Source: Porites lobata (taxonomy: Eukaryota > Cnidaria > Anthozoa > Scleractinia > Poritidae). From it: 64,000 nucleotides of DNA. The notes beneath the pieces are model-generated. The model was not told the DNA's origin. It searched no databases and saw nothing but the letters and a program-made list of their open reading frames with translations. Positions 1 through 10,711 of the stretch are shown here, piece after piece. Numbering within the stretch: the first letter of the stretch is position 1; each line of letters opens with the position of its first letter. The DNA lies in contig CALNXK010000101.1 of NCBI GenBank assembly GCA_942486035.1, positions 73,501 through 137,500 of the forward strand. The letters run 5' to 3'. A program made the position numbers and the translations under genes.

Positions 1-1415
1 CCCACAGCAACAGGCAATCTAGACTGAGGAGGCCGACCACCCGACAAGCCAGAGAGGCCAGACAGGCTAGAGCCAGGACTGACAATATTAACAGTAGGAA
101 CATTAACACCAGGTTCATCCTCATCATCACTATCATTATCACCAGAGTCCTCATCAGATAACAAACCCTCACTACTAGTTTCATAGACATTTTCGTTAAC
201 TTCATCATTATCTACAGAACTAATGTCATTATTGCTTTGCATATCACTACCATTACTGTCGTCATTCATATTGGATTCACTATTAACTATGTCATTACTA
301 ATGCCACTATTGCCACTTTTACTTGATTCACTATTAACTATGTCTTTACTAATACCACTATTGCCACTATTAACTATGTCATTACTAATAGCATTATCAC
401 TAGATTTATTGACATTAACTACAGACAAATCAGAATTTGGAGGGTGGTCCCCAGACAAATTGGAATTTGGGGTAGTAATAACCGCTCCAAACAAGGAGTC
501 AGAACAATTTGTACCAGCGCCAATGGACCCCAGAGAAGCAAGCTCGTCTAATTGGTTATCACGGGAGTCAACAGACTCACTCAGATCACAGGGAGCGGAA
601 ACACCAGCCAGAATCGACTGACTAACAGCCTGGGAGGAGGCATCCCCCGCCTCCGAAGAGCCGGCACCATCCGGGATCTCAGCCCGAAGGCCCACAGGGG
701 CAGAATCAACAACAACAGTGGCAGCCCCGGCAGAGGCAGACTCAGGCATACCGGGAACGGAAACAACAGACTCACTAACCTCAGGGAGGTCAAGATCAGG
801 ATTAGCAAGACGACGACGACGCACCGGGCAATTTCGTTGGAAATGCCCAGGCTGTTTGCACTCCATACATTTTCCCCGCATATCACAAGATCGTGCAATG
901 TGCCCTTTCTTCCCACAGATGTCACACTCGGGCTCTTGGCCCACATACGAAACCTTCACCGGGAAGCCGTCAATAATCAAATTACGGGGGATAGCCCGAG
1001 TACGGACCATCCTCACAGTACGGACACCGTCACAAACATCAGTAAGGTGGGTCCAGTGACGGAAACGAACATACTCAACATCCCCAAAAAAACTTAAAGC
1101 AGTCTTGACAACATCATGCCCAATTTCAAAAGGGAAATTATAAATGAGAACATTTTGAGGGCGAGGACCCCCACCACGAATGTCACAATCCACCCCCCTA
1201 ATACAAACAGATTGGTGCTGCATAACACTACGTTTATGTTCTTGCCGCTCAAAAGTAACCTTGGCTTCAGTGCCAAAAAACTGGACAGCCGCGATTGGCA
1301 TAGTCCCAAATTGATCAACAATGGCCGAAACAACATCTGGGCGGGACGAGCCTTGGGACGCAAGGCCCGAAACATCAACAGAGACAGTGCACGGAAAAGT
1401 GCGCGCACGAGACAT
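1..1415 (-). CDS. ORF1 of U1L-a, RRM-like/CCHC nucleic-acid-binding protein (partial)
   Basis: I read an open minus frame from ATG at 1413-1415 to position 1 without a stop. The N-terminal ~130 residues resemble the RRM-like region of the neighbouring ORF1 proteins (shared GGGPRPQNVLIYN-type block and a VRMVR block). Two CCHC knuckles follow, CDICGKKGHIARSC and CMECKQPGHFQRNC. The C-terminal part is low-complexity, rich in Ser, Asn and Asp. Such ORF1 proteins coat the LINE RNA and form the RNP used for target-primed reverse transcription. The end is outside the window. Frames on the other strand here are shadows. Confidence 0.85.
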   Translation of the reverse strand, partial: MSRARTFPCTVSVDVSGLASQGSSRPDVVSAIVDQFGTMPIAAVQFFGTEAKVTFERQEHKRSVMQHQSVCIRGVDCDIRGGGPRPQNVLIYNFPFEIGHDVVKTALSFFGDVEYVRFRHWTHLTDVCDGVRTVRMVRTRAIPRNLIIDGFPVKVSYVGQEPECDICGKKGHIARSCDMRGKCMECKQPGHFQRNCPVRRRRLANPDLDLPEVSESVVSVPGMPESASAGAATVVVDSAPVGLRAEIPDGAGSSEAGDASSQAVSQSILAGVSAPCDLSESVDSRDNQLDELASLGSIGAGTNCSDSLFGAVITTPNSNLSGDHPPNSDLSVVNVNKSSDNAISNDIVNSGNSGISKDIVNSESSKSGNSGISNDIVNSESNMNDDSNGSDMQSNNDISSVDNDEVNENVYETSSEGLLSDEDSGDNDSDDEDEPGVNVPTVNIVSPGSSLSGLSGLSGGRPPQSRLPVAV

Positions 1416-1802
1416 AACAAAACCGAACCCAAAAAAGTAAAGCCCTGACGGGTGGGGGAAAAAAGGAGAAGGGCGACCAAAAAGCCCGACCAAACCAAAA
1501 AAGAGAGAGACCCAAAAAACCCTTATGGGCAACGCCCAACAAGGGACGGGGGGACCACCCGAAGCCCACTAAAAGCGGAACCGGGGGGGCAACCCAACTA
1601 TAATACAAAAAAGAGTAAAAACTTACAAAAACCGATCCGTGAACCAAGGAGCCAAACTACCACTGCAAGGCAAAGGCCACCAAAAACTGCAAAGTCCAGA
1701 GGCGGTATCCACGAAGGGAAGAACACGCACCAGGAAAACACAGCAACACTTACCACAAGCGAGCAAACCTACACCAAAAATGGTATAAGGAGCGCGTCGC
1801 GA
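1..1802 (-). mobile_element. U1L-a: 5' part of a U1-targeting non-LTR retrotransposon, runs off left edge
   Basis: A minus-strand LINE whose 5' end lies at about 1802, directly next to the U1-derived 13-mer GCGTCAGGTAAGT (1803-1815). Visible are the 5'UTR (1416-1802) and most of ORF1; the rest lies left of the window. The 5'UTR has C/G-rich hairpin-like stretches and a 5S-like run on the opposite strand (about 1436-1480). It is related to the other U1-targeting copies but is a distinct family by its ORF1 sequence. Confidence 0.85.
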
Positions 1803-1815
1803 GCGTCAGGTAAGT
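1803..1815. repeat. U1-derived target-site duplication between U1L-a and U1L-b
   Basis: GCGTCAGGTAAGT is the reverse complement of U1 snRNA nt 3-15 (ACTTACCTGACGC). The same 13-mer separates every U1-inserted element in the window (also at 25031, 31414, 31723, 32029 and 51140). Confidence 0.9.
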
Positions 1816-4800
1816 TTTTTTTTTTTTTGTTTCGAGGCGGGCATCCAAGGCGGAGTGCAATGCCAAGGCACCCATTTTACCACAAAAAACACAGACACCA
1901 GACCGCATCACTAAACGACACCGGACTGTACATTCTCTAATTGCATTATCTAAGGCTAACTAAAACAAAAGTTAAACAACCGAAAAACACCCCACGAAAC
2001 TGATGGCGCGCTATCTGATGGTACAAAAGGGCCAGGCAGCAACGCAGGGGCCAACGTCCAGTTAAGACAAAAAGAAAAAGAAAACAACAAGAGAAATTCA
2101 ATTTAAACAACGCCAAAGTACACCAAGAGACGAATACAGAGATGGTCGCCCACCAAACCCCGCCCAGCAGGGCTTAACACAGGTAAAGAAACCAAGAGAC
2201 CTAACCAACAGCGCCAGACCACCAAGAGACAACGTAATAACCCAAAATTACAAGAGACAACATAACAGACGGAAATACAAAGGGCAATTTAACAACGCCA
2301 AAGAATAATTTAACCAACACCAAAGTACACCAAGGGACAATTTAGCAACGCCAAAGTGCACCGAAGAAACATAAACAAAATACAAAAGCAGAATAGCAGA
2401 GTCACAAGTGAACAACTAACCGACCATCCAGTACGGAAGCAACAACGCCACGAGCACCCCACTGGCGAACAAAATAGCGACGGCGACGAGACGAACGGAA
2501 ACGCTTGAAGAGCAGGGGAAGGTGAAAACGAACCCGAGCACACACCTGAGCACACACGGTACCAGAACTGGGAACGATGTCTCGGAAACGATAATCGTTA
2601 CGGGCCGACCACAAGAAATACTTGCACACATTGAGAATATACACAAACCCACGAGGGACGACACGAAGTTCGTCACTGTTAAAGCCAAACAGTACATGTC
2701 GACACAACAAAGACGGAATGAGGGCAGAACAGCGGGACATGAGGGACTGAAGCCAGGATAGCACAGCCTGAGCAAGCGGACATGAGAAAAACAGATGTTC
2801 CAGAGACTCGGTCGACAAGGGATTACAGAAACAGGCAATGGGGATATGAGACATCCCAAAGGTAGAGACTAAGCGCTGGCCCGTCCGAAGAACCCCGTGG
2901 GCAATTTTCCACGAGACATCAATCACTGGGCGATCAAGACTAAACCAAAACAGCTGAACCCAGGTGGAGGGTCAATAAAGAGGGCCAAACACACGACCAA
3001 AACTAACAACACAAGCTGGCTCGCGACGATGGAACTCCAAAAGGAGAGAGTAAGTGGACTTGGTTGAGACTGCCGAGACGGGAGTACGAACCGAAGAAGA
3101 GGCCACAACCAACGTATCAGCAGGAGCGGAGAAACCTCCATCCACGGCGACCCAGGCAGACAAGACCGCCTGATAAAAGGGAGGCAGGGAACTAAAGTCG
3201 ACACGTCGTGGGTAAGACAAAAGATCACCCGGTGTAGAGCCATACAAAACCCGCGTGTAATAGAACAAAAACTGCATCCAAGCAGAGAAACACCTAACGA
3301 AGCGACCAACCCACTGAACATGAAGGGCCCACACTTTCAGCTGAACGGACACTAAGGAGAAACCGCCAAAGTCCGGAGACTGAATAACAACATCCCTGGC
3401 GACAAGATCAGCTTTACCACCCCAAAAGAAGGGGAAAATCAACCTATTAAGAGATGCCAGCACCCAAACAGGCATCGGGATCAAGGATGCCACATACCAA
3501 ATGCGAGAAAGAGCTAAGGCGTTAATAACAATAGCCCGCTCCCGAAAAGACAACCTCCGCAAACGTCAGGCCTTCAAACAGTTCTCAACCGCGGGAATCC
3601 TCGGCCTCCAGTTCTCCTCTTCTAAACTAAAGGGGCCATTTTAAACACCTAAAGCTCTGACCCACGCACACGACCACTGCAGATCCAAAGGAAGGTCGTC
3701 ACGACCACTCCAGCCACCCAACCACAGACCCTTACATTTGTCCAAATTTAGCTTTAAACAAGAACCTCTCTCGAAGGTTTTGTAGGTCGCAAAGGCAACA
3801 ACAATAACAGCGTTAGAAGTAACGATGACCGACGTGTCATCCGCGTACTAAGAAAGGACAGGCAAGGGAGTTGGAGAACCCGGAAGGCAGAGACCGGTAA
3901 TAACAGGGTTAGAACGAATGTTACAAGCTAAGACCTCCGCATAAAGAACATACAATAGAGGCGAAAGGGGGCAGCCTTGCCGAACACCACGGGAAAGGCC
4001 GAAAAAGGGGGTGACAAAACCATTAACCTTAACGGCACTCTGGACACCGGCGTAGAAAAGATCAACCCAGCTAATAAAGGAGGGACCAAAGCCCATGCAG
4101 ACCAAAGTGGAGCGCAAAAAGCTCCAATCCACACGATCGAACGCTTTTTCCTGGTCCAAAGACAGAATTGCAACAGAGGACCCACTAGTGGAGGCGAAAT
4201 GGGCAACATCCCTTAACAAAGAAACACTATCACCAATGAACCTGCCCGGCACCCCACACGTCTGATCCTCGGCCACCACAAAGTGAATCACCTTAAGGAG
4301 ACGTCCGGCTATCGCACGGGAGGCGATCTTATAGTCGACATTAAGGAGCGTGATAGGCCTCCAATTGCGGGGGTCAAGGCGATCCCCTTTCTTAAAAGTG
4401 AGCGTGATGAGGCCGCGCCTTTGGGACTTAGCAAGAAAACCAGCCTGATGACAAAAATTTAAAACCTCAACTAAGTCCTCCCCAAGCACACCCCAGAATT
4501 TCACATAAAATTCCATCGGAAGTCCGCCTATACCCGGGGCCTTACCCCTCGCCATACCGGACAAAGCAGCAAAGCACTCAGCAACAGAAAGCGGACCTTC
4601 GCAATCACCAACCCGATCAGCGGGGACTCTATCAGAGACATTGGACAGGAGGGAAGCCTGCACAGTAAGGTCAGTATCCTCCTTCGAAAAAAGGTCAGCG
4701 TAAAACGAGGACAGGACAGACTGAATGCCCTCAGCCCCAGTATAAACAACATTGTCCGAACCCCGGAGGGCAGTGATACAACTCTCACTACGGTGCTTCT

Positions 4801-5660
4801 TCTCTAGCTTGCAAAAATACGACGAGGAGCATTCACCCTCCTCAACCCATCTGACTCTAGCTCGCACACGAGCCCCTTCTGCATCCACAAGATCAAGTTG
4901 TTTCAGCTCCGCGAGAGCAGCCTGATACGGACCAACACAATCAGAGTGACCGCCATCTACCCGCCCCTTGAGATGAGAAACAAGCCGAACTAAAAGGTCA
5001 CGGCGATTACGGAGACGCTCAGCTCTATTCTTTCAATAAGTCACTGTTAGGCCCTTGATCTTTGACTTAGCGACCTCCCACCAATCCATGACCGTTACAA
5101 AATCAGATTTCTTCACCCGCCAGGAAGCCCAGAAAGAGGATATCAGAGAAACATAGTCGTCCTCCTCCAAAACAGAAACATTCAGCTTCCAGACACCAGG
5201 ACCACGAGTGAGGACCTGTGGGACAGCAACCGACAACGACACCGCACAATGATCTGAAAAGGGGCAAGGGAGAAGATCACAAGAGCCCGCAAAAGGGACC
5301 CAGGAAACAGGAAGGCCAACTAAATCAATACGGGAAGCAGCAGCGCCATTGGGCCGAAGCCAAGAAAAGGACCTGCTAGATGGATTCAGAACACGCCAAA
5401 TGTCAACAGCCATACAGGCATCAAAGAGTCGAATCAAAGACGGGGTACTCTCACGTGATGAGTCATTCACATCCGACCCAGACCGATCCAAACCACGATC
5501 GAAGACCGTGTTAAAGTCCCCACATAAGATCGTCGGCGGGTCGGGGTTCACGACATCCAAAACATAATCAAAAAATTGGTCCCTCGCCGGGTTCCGGTTA
5601 GGGGCATAGAGACAAGCGACATTGAAGGTCACATCGGCAAAGGAGAAAGAACAGTGCAGG
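1816..5660 (-). mobile_element. U1L-b: U1-targeting LINE, 5'-truncated and mutated
   Basis: Minus-strand copy of the same family as U1L-d. The 3' end is the T-run 1815-1828 (poly(A) on the minus strand) abutting the U1 13-mer. The 3'UTR spans about 1829-2401 and the ORF2 remnant 2402-5660. At 5660 the match to U1L-d stops abruptly and Harbinger-type sequence begins, so the 5' end of ORF2, ORF1 and the 5'UTR are missing. The 3'UTR holds the U1A-loop motif at about 1853-1865, repeated 'caacgccaaagtacacc' blocks at 2108-2360, and a 5S-like stretch at about 2145-2180. Confidence 0.9.
2402..5660 (-). pseudogene. Broken ORF2 (endonuclease/reverse transcriptase) of U1L-b
   Basis: Open pieces at 2402-2926, 2972-3562, 3848-4888 and 5033-5632 on the minus strand line up in order with the intact 1186-codon ORF2 of U1L-d at 25906-29466, with nearly identical protein sequence. 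The pieces show endonuclease motifs (LCGDFNTVF, SDHCAV), RT motifs (LDQEKAFDRVDW, GVRQGCPLSPLLY) and the C-terminal Cys/His region. The YADD stretch is disrupted: the plus strand reads 'tccgcgtactaag' at about 3840-3852, where U1L-d reads '...actggg'. Frameshifts or stops near 2950, 3600-3840 and 4900-5030, plus loss of the first ~100 codons, make it inactive. The high similarity suggests recent decay. Confidence 0.92.
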
Positions 5661-7057
5661 ATAATTTTAAGAAAAAACAGTGGTGCATAATTTTAAGAGT
5701 TTATATGAGAGCATTTTTGAGAAAATATAGGGTGAAGTTTAAATCAATGAACATGGACATTCTAAAACATTTGGGAAACAATAATGTCACATTTTTGCTG
5801 TATTTTAAAAACTTAAAACTTAGACTTAAATTATCTACTGATGACAAGGTATTCAAGCTATTATAAGTGAACCGGACATAAGTTTACAGTATACAGTAAA
5901 CTGTTGCAGGCACAGTTAAGGTAAAACAATGGCATTTACTCCTAAAATAACAAGCAAATACTTGTACCTGAACGTTCAAAGCATAAAATCTTTTTCTGCA
6001 ATTATATGCTTCTTTGTTTTCTGATGGACATCGTATATGAATTAGGGTTCCATCAATGGCACCAATGACTCCTGGAAATGTGTCACCAAAATCTGCCCTG
6101 ACCTCATTGATCTTATGCCCTAGCATGATGTAAAAAATACACTTGAAATAAACATTTTTAATTTTTGCTAGAGTAAAAAACATACCGAATTGACGGTATG
6201 TCCTTTTATTAATTCTATATAAATATAGCCGATTCCAATATTTACAAGGTTGTCTATTTATATACATATATATGTATGTGCAAACTTTCATAACACTCAT
6301 GTTAGCAAGTTATTGTAGCACTCTCTAATCGAGACTAACATAAATGTATTGACCTATCGAAAGCCTTTCCTTTGCAACGAAAGTTTCGTTCGGGTATACC
6401 ATGGTAAGAGGTTGTATACTTTACTCACCATTTGGCCATCTTATATACTGGTTCTTAAGGCCACAAACGGCTTCAGTAACTCGAACAACAGTCCGAGAAA
6501 CACTGCTGTACGTGATGTCAAATCGGTCGGTGATTTCTCGCGTGCTCTCTTGGGTCGCCAGTGCCCATAGGAAGACCAATACTTGTTTCTCTGGTGGGAT
6601 TGATGGCCTTCCAAAAGGATTTCCTAAGGGTATTCTGCCAGTGTTTATCACTTCCCTTGTCAATAACTCTGCGGTGGTCCGAGTCATCCTAAAATGCGCC
6701 GCGAACTCATCCCCGAAATAATTACTTACTGTAGACTCAAAATAATTCTGAATTCGCGTTAAGTTTCTACGAACGAAGCAGCAGGACACCCCCGCTATCG
6801 CCACAAAGTCAAAATCATTTTCATTCCTTAGAAACCTTTCAATTTCCTCGTCACAATTGACGAGAAAGTCGCAAATCAGAGGAACTGCGACATTGTCGTC
6901 CATTTTGTTTTGTTGCGCGTCAGCGATTAACCAATGAAATGTCAAGTGTAGGACTCAAAACGAGGCTCTATTCCTGGGAGGGAAAAGGCCTTTCCATTTG
7001 AACTGGAAATTTTCCGGAATGACAAACCGGAAATTTTGGCTAAATGGAAAGCGCCCC
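5661..7057 (-). mobile_element. PIF/Harbinger-type DNA transposon, one end missing
   Basis: Between two retrotransposon fragments lies AT-rich DNA encoding a HARBI1-like transposase on the minus strand. The right edge reads, on the minus strand, GGGGCGCTTTCCATTTAGCC from 7057 inward, the G-rich style of terminus expected for Harbinger elements. It abuts the U2L-a ORF2 codons for NKSPG. No matching inverted repeat is found at the left edge (5661), so that end was lost. About 5661-5880 is AT-rich sequence in which I recognise nothing. Confidence 0.75.
5968..6945 (-). pseudogene. HARBI1-like DDE transposase, two exons seen, 3' exon(s) missing
   Basis: Exon 1 (6945 to 6429; a second ATG gives an MDDNVAVPLI start) contains the helix-turn-helix-like region (TRTTAELLTREV, PPEKQVLVFLWALA, DITYSSVSRTV). 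It ends at a good splice donor, ATG|GTGAGTAA. After a ~310-bp intron an acceptor (CATGCTAG|GG) opens exon 2 (6119-5968), encoding the FPGVIGAIDGTLIHI block that holds the first catalytic Asp of the DDE_Tnp_4 domain and the following CRKRFYALNVQ block. It ends at another donor, CAG|GTACAAG. No exon with the second Asp and the Glu is found before the junction at 5660. Known Harbinger elements also need a Myb-like protein, which is not seen. Confidence 0.75.
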
Positions 7058-7060
7058 AGG

Positions 7061-8457
7061 AGATTTGTTTAAGGATCAACTTTTAACAGAGGTAGTTAAC
7101 TCCTCTAAGGAGACAAAACCATCACAAGAAGCAGACTCCTCGGGAGACAATTTCAAGTCTAACTGAGAGAATAAGTGTTGTTGACACACAGGATCGACTT
7201 CTTCACATGCAAATAGCTTACGGTAAAAGTCCACGTGTACCTTTTCAAGGTCAACACGTGCAGTAACTTCATTACCGTTAGAATCGAGCATAGCAGAAAC
7301 ACGGTGTTTTTCAGCGCGCTCTTGTTCTAACTTAAAGAAAAAACGGGTAGGCTTTTCGCCTTCCTCTAACCAACGAGTTCTGCTTCTTAATTTAACACCC
7401 TCAATCTCAGCCCTCGTGAGGGCTGCTAGTTGCGCTTCTAAGGAGGTAATTTCAGATCGAACTGACAAATCGCCTTGAACTAAGGATCGTTTACAATTAA
7501 TTAAGCGGTTGGTCAAAACAACCTTCTCACGCGATAATTCAGTGCGCTTATTCTTAGCAAATGACATGCAATCACTCTTGATAGACTCTTTAAAAAAATC
7601 CCACCAAAACGAGATAGACTGAAAACAAGAAATGCTAGAGGAAAGATCGACGATACGGGAACGGATATAATCGCAAAAATCAGAATCATCCAAGAGAGAG
7701 TTATTAAGTTTCCAAATGCCAGGTCCCCGGGGGGAAAAGAGGGAAAAGTCTAAGTGCAAATCAACATAATCGTGATCAGAATAGCAGCAGGGAATGATTG
7801 AAGAGGACAAAAACAAATTGGCAATGTTAGAAGATAAATAAAACTTGTCAAGACGACTAGCGATCGAGTAGTCCGAATTAAACCAAGTAAATTCACGAAC
7901 CCCAGGATGCGATTTACGCCAGACATCAACTAAGTGAAAGGTAGATTTTAAGTCTTTAAATTCATTGTTTATGTTAACATTACCATTGAGTTTATCAAGA
8001 GTGCTGTCATAACAATTGAAATCACCTCCCAGAACAAGACCCTCCGCCGGAATAAAAAATTCGTGTAACTCAGAAAAAATTCTCTATGTTCAGTTAGGTT
8101 TGTAGGAGCATAGACACACACAAGATTAAATTTACTACGATCAACAGCTATAAGTAGACTAACAAGGCGTCCACTTGAATCCCTTTTCCAGGAAAGGACT
8201 TCGCAATCAAAACGATCATTAATTAAAACAAGAACACCACCTTGCTTCCCAATTGCAGGGGACCAAAAGCTTTTACCACCCCAACGAGAGGATAAGGAGG
8301 CGATTGATTTCTGGTCGGAAATCAAGGTCTCCTGAAAAAAACCAAAACCATAGCTCTTACGAATTAGATTAAAAAACGCATCAGCATTTTTCTCAAAGCC
8401 TCTTGCATTAAGCGAAATAGACTTGAACGGAAAAGGATTCAAGTGACTACTAATCTA
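7061..8457 (-). pseudogene. Truncated ORF2 of U2L-a (endonuclease plus start of RT)
   Basis: The frame opens after a stop at about 8460 and runs to a 1-nt deletion in an A/T run near 8073-8080, then continues in another frame to 7076. The first piece holds the endonuclease start (SISLNARGF, FFQETLIS). The second holds GGDFNCYD, REFTWFNSDYS, SDHDYVDL and an RWLEEGEKPTRFFF-type linker. A stop interrupts SVKS, then the reading NKSPG ends at the Harbinger junction. No ATG precedes the endonuclease; the nearest start-like codon is TTG at 8440-8442. Non-functional. Confidence 0.88.
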
Positions 8458-8577
8458 AAAACACAATTAAGCAAAATCTATTTCGGACCAGCTTTCCGCG
8501 AAGTGACAAGGGCGGGTCGGGTGGCCTTCCTAACAGGAGGGCCAGGATCCGATCCCCCCTTTGCGGTAAGCGGTCCC

Positions 8578-9957
8578 CTAATCGTTTCTTAACATTCTTA
8601 CGCGTTTTCTTGAATACAGCAGCCAAGGCAGCATTCTCGGAAATGGAGGTGTTGTCAAGGCTTCTGTCGCGGTATCAGGATCTTCAGCTTCAGAGTCTTC
8701 CTCCTCAGTTTCCAGTTCCTCATCATCATCATCGGCTGTGGAAAATTCACCTTCATCACCATCATCTCCATCATCATTAACATCATCATTAGAAGAAAAA
8801 AGGTCGGCCAGCACCTCATCAGCATGGGGGGTGTTGGGCAGGACCAAACCCTGAGAGTCCAGGACATGGACCTCGGCAGAAGACGGGGGGGCAGCACTGT
8901 TATCTGTAGGCCGAGGGCTAGCATTCTCGTTAGAAGCAGCGGGAGGATCTTCAGGAAGTTCTTCCAGAGGGGGAGGGCCATCTCCAACCGGGCGGCCATC
9001 GAGAGCATCTTCAGGATCTCCAGTAGCTAAGTCATCTGCCAGATCAATGGTTTGCGGCCTACGGTACCAAGAATGGATACAGTCAACCGCAACATGTTCC
9101 TTGGACTTACAGATGCAACAGCGCATCCCGTCTGGGCAGGAGCGGGAAAGATGACCAGTGCCGTCACAGTTAAAGCAGACTACAGCTGTGCATTCTTTCG
9201 CGAGTTGGTCAGGCGAATTACACTTGCGGCAGGTTTTTGGTTGATTCTCGTACTTAACACGAACTTGAAAACGACCAAATCGGAGGAAGCAAGGTATGTC
9301 ATCCTCTAGGGCCATGCGTAGGTGACGGACTCCGTTAAACACATCAGGATAGCCTTGGACCTTGCCGCGACGGTGCGAGTAGATCCTACCATAAGGTTTA
9401 AGTCGTTCTTCAATGGCTGAATCAGGAAGCTCGTAGGGAGCGTCATACACGTTCACAAAAGTGAGACGTCGGGAAGCTGGGTGGACCACGGAGATACGCT
9501 TACGGATGATCAGAGATGACTTGCGAAGAAAACGATTGCGCACCTCTTCGGAGGAGAAGGTAACAAGAACTCCATCATTAGGGAGGCGTTGCAGACATCT
9601 GACGGAAGAAGCAGGGAAACCGTCGCGTAGAAGGCCATCAAAAATATCCTTAACTGTTGTTAAGTGTTCTGGCAGGTGGAAAAACGCTGAACAGGGACGC
9701 TCCGGTGGAGTATTGTACGGGTGGAAGTTGTCCTTCTCAAACTTGGAACTGCTTAAATAACGATCATACAATTCCCTCTCCTCATGAGTGAGTTCCACAT
9801 CCTGTTCCGGTAGGTTCCTCTTTGTACAACCAGCATAACTTACGGCAGCGGCAGGGGCGCCAGCGGCACCCCCCGGATTTCCAGAGACATGAGGTAAATC
9901 AACATCTTGATCAGCCCAAGACGCTTGAACATTTAAAGAACTCGACGAACTAGACAT
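8578..9957 (-). CDS. ORF1 of U2L-a, zinc-knuckle RNA-binding protein
   Basis: Start chosen at ATG 9957 (MSSSSSSLNVQASW); an in-frame GTG-type extension to 9984 is less likely. The protein is about 459 residues. It has a variable Ala/Pro-rich N-terminus, an RRM-like pair of domains (FHPYNTPPERPCSAFF, RRLTFVNVYDAPYELPDS) and three Cys/His knuckles: CRKCNSPDQLAKEC, CFNCDGTGHLSRSC and CCICKSKEHVAVDC. The first has Gln in place of the usual His, so it may not bind zinc. The C-terminal tail is very acidic (Asp/Glu runs). The product would coat the LINE RNA. The ORF is open although the element is truncated. Confidence 0.85.
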   Translation of the reverse strand: MSSSSSSLNVQASWADQDVDLPHVSGNPGGAAGAPAAAVSYAGCTKRNLPEQDVELTHEERELYDRYLSSSKFEKDNFHPYNTPPERPCSAFFHLPEHLTTVKDIFDGLLRDGFPASSVRCLQRLPNDGVLVTFSSEEVRNRFLRKSSLIIRKRISVVHPASRRLTFVNVYDAPYELPDSAIEERLKPYGRIYSHRRGKVQGYPDVFNGVRHLRMALEDDIPCFLRFGRFQVRVKYENQPKTCRKCNSPDQLAKECTAVVCFNCDGTGHLSRSCPDGMRCCICKSKEHVAVDCIHSWYRRPQTIDLADDLATGDPEDALDGRPVGDGPPPLEELPEDPPAASNENASPRPTDNSAAPPSSAEVHVLDSQGLVLPNTPHADEVLADLFSSNDDVNDDGDDGDEGEFSTADDDDEELETEEEDSEAEDPDTATEALTTPPFPRMLPWLLYSRKRVRMLRND

Positions 9958-10101
9958 TGTGGTAGCGAACTCACTAGAACGCACCAGAACCGCTCCCGCG
10001 ATGAATTTGGGGTGGGGGCCACGCCGTTCCCTCCCGGCAGGTACTTAGGACAGGCCCCACAAACAAACAAGAAAAAAGCCAATAAAACTAGAACCACTTG
10101 G

Positions 10102-10126
10102 CTTAGCCAAATGGCCGAGAAGCGAT
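10102..10126 (-). ncRNA. U2: U2 snRNA 5' fragment (nt 1-25)
   Basis: Minus strand from 10126 reads ATCGCTTCTCGGCC followed by TTGGCTAAG, the canonical U2 5' end with one substitution. After nt 25 it passes into U2L-a. The corresponding U2 body is missing from this locus (see the scar at 5661-7057). Confidence 0.9.
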
Positions 10127-10592
10127 GCCCCTTTAGGTCCTCCGGACCTAGGGTGGTTGGCTCCTTCCCCATCCTAGATATGGTGGTTGCAATACTGTCG
10201 CATCCCATGATGCATCTGGCACTCTATGCGAGGACAGGGACATATCATTGGCTCAGTCCGAGCACTTATACTCGGCCAAGCTCCCCAGGACACTACAGTG
10301 TGTATAGACAGGGATCAAATAGCGTCTACACGGTACCCAGGCCCTAACAACCTATAGGAGGACAGGGAACACGAAAACGAGGCAGACTGGGACCGCTTAC
10401 TAAGCCCCAAAGGGTTTTTAAAGCCCGCTAAGCTCCGTGTAAGTGGCCGCATAAATTTATTTAGAGCTACAAAGGAAGACTTCATAGCCTGTTTTGTAGG
10501 TCAGGATTGCCTGAGGAGGGTAATGAAGTAATGCCTCGCTTACATGTTCACCATACTCGGTATAAGAAGTCAAATTTTCTCTCCTTTCTCTC
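10127..10592. promoter_or_regulatory. U2-5S intergenic spacer with divergent U2 upstream region
   Basis: This 466-bp spacer recurs almost unchanged at 38032-38509 and 57042-57519. It holds the upstream (promoter) side of the minus-strand U2 gene, including a palindrome AGGTCCTCCGGACCT about 10 bp from U2 nt 1, and ends in a pyrimidine stretch before 5S. By position, the PSE-like element of U2 must lie here, but I cannot name it. Short ORFs in it are not genes. Confidence 0.6.
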
Positions 10593-10653
10593 GCCTACGA
10601 CCATACCACAGGGAGAACACCGGTTCTCGTCTGATCACCGAAGTTAAGCCCTG

Positions 10654-10688
<35 letters not shown>

Positions 10689-10711
10689 GGGAATACCCCG
10701 TGTTGTAGGCT
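10593..10711 (+). rRNA. 5S rRNA: 5S rRNA, intact copy 1
   Basis: A 119-nt gene, GCCTACGACC at the 5' end and TTGTAGGCT at the 3' end, which pair to form helix I. The internal control region is present: box A (GTTAAGCCCTG, nt 51 on) and box C (GGATGGGTGACCGCC). A T-run (10717-10720) just downstream serves as a Pol III terminator. Identical in layout to the copy at 57520-57638. Confidence 0.97.

Larger units (their letters stand above)
7058..10101 (-). mobile_element. U2L-a: U2-targeting LINE, 5' half only
   Basis: Minus-strand LINE whose 5' end adjoins U2 snRNA nt 1-25 (10102-10126). It contains the 5'UTR (9958-10101, with a block at 10009-10061 conserved in U2L-b), ORF1 and the first part of ORF2. 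It is cut at 7057 inside the RT domain. The RT core, 3'UTR and downstream U2 body are absent. Same group as U2L-b. Confidence 0.88.

Noticed and set aside
223..1097. Overlapping open frames on the plus strand
   Set aside because: They are shadows of the minus-strand ORF1 of U1L-a; the simple Ser/Leu-rich composition comes from its repetitive Asn/Ser codons.
10012..10347. Small ORF repeated at 10012, 37869 and 57008
   Set aside because: It spans the U2 5' end and the U2-5S spacer; repetition reflects the gene array, not protein coding.
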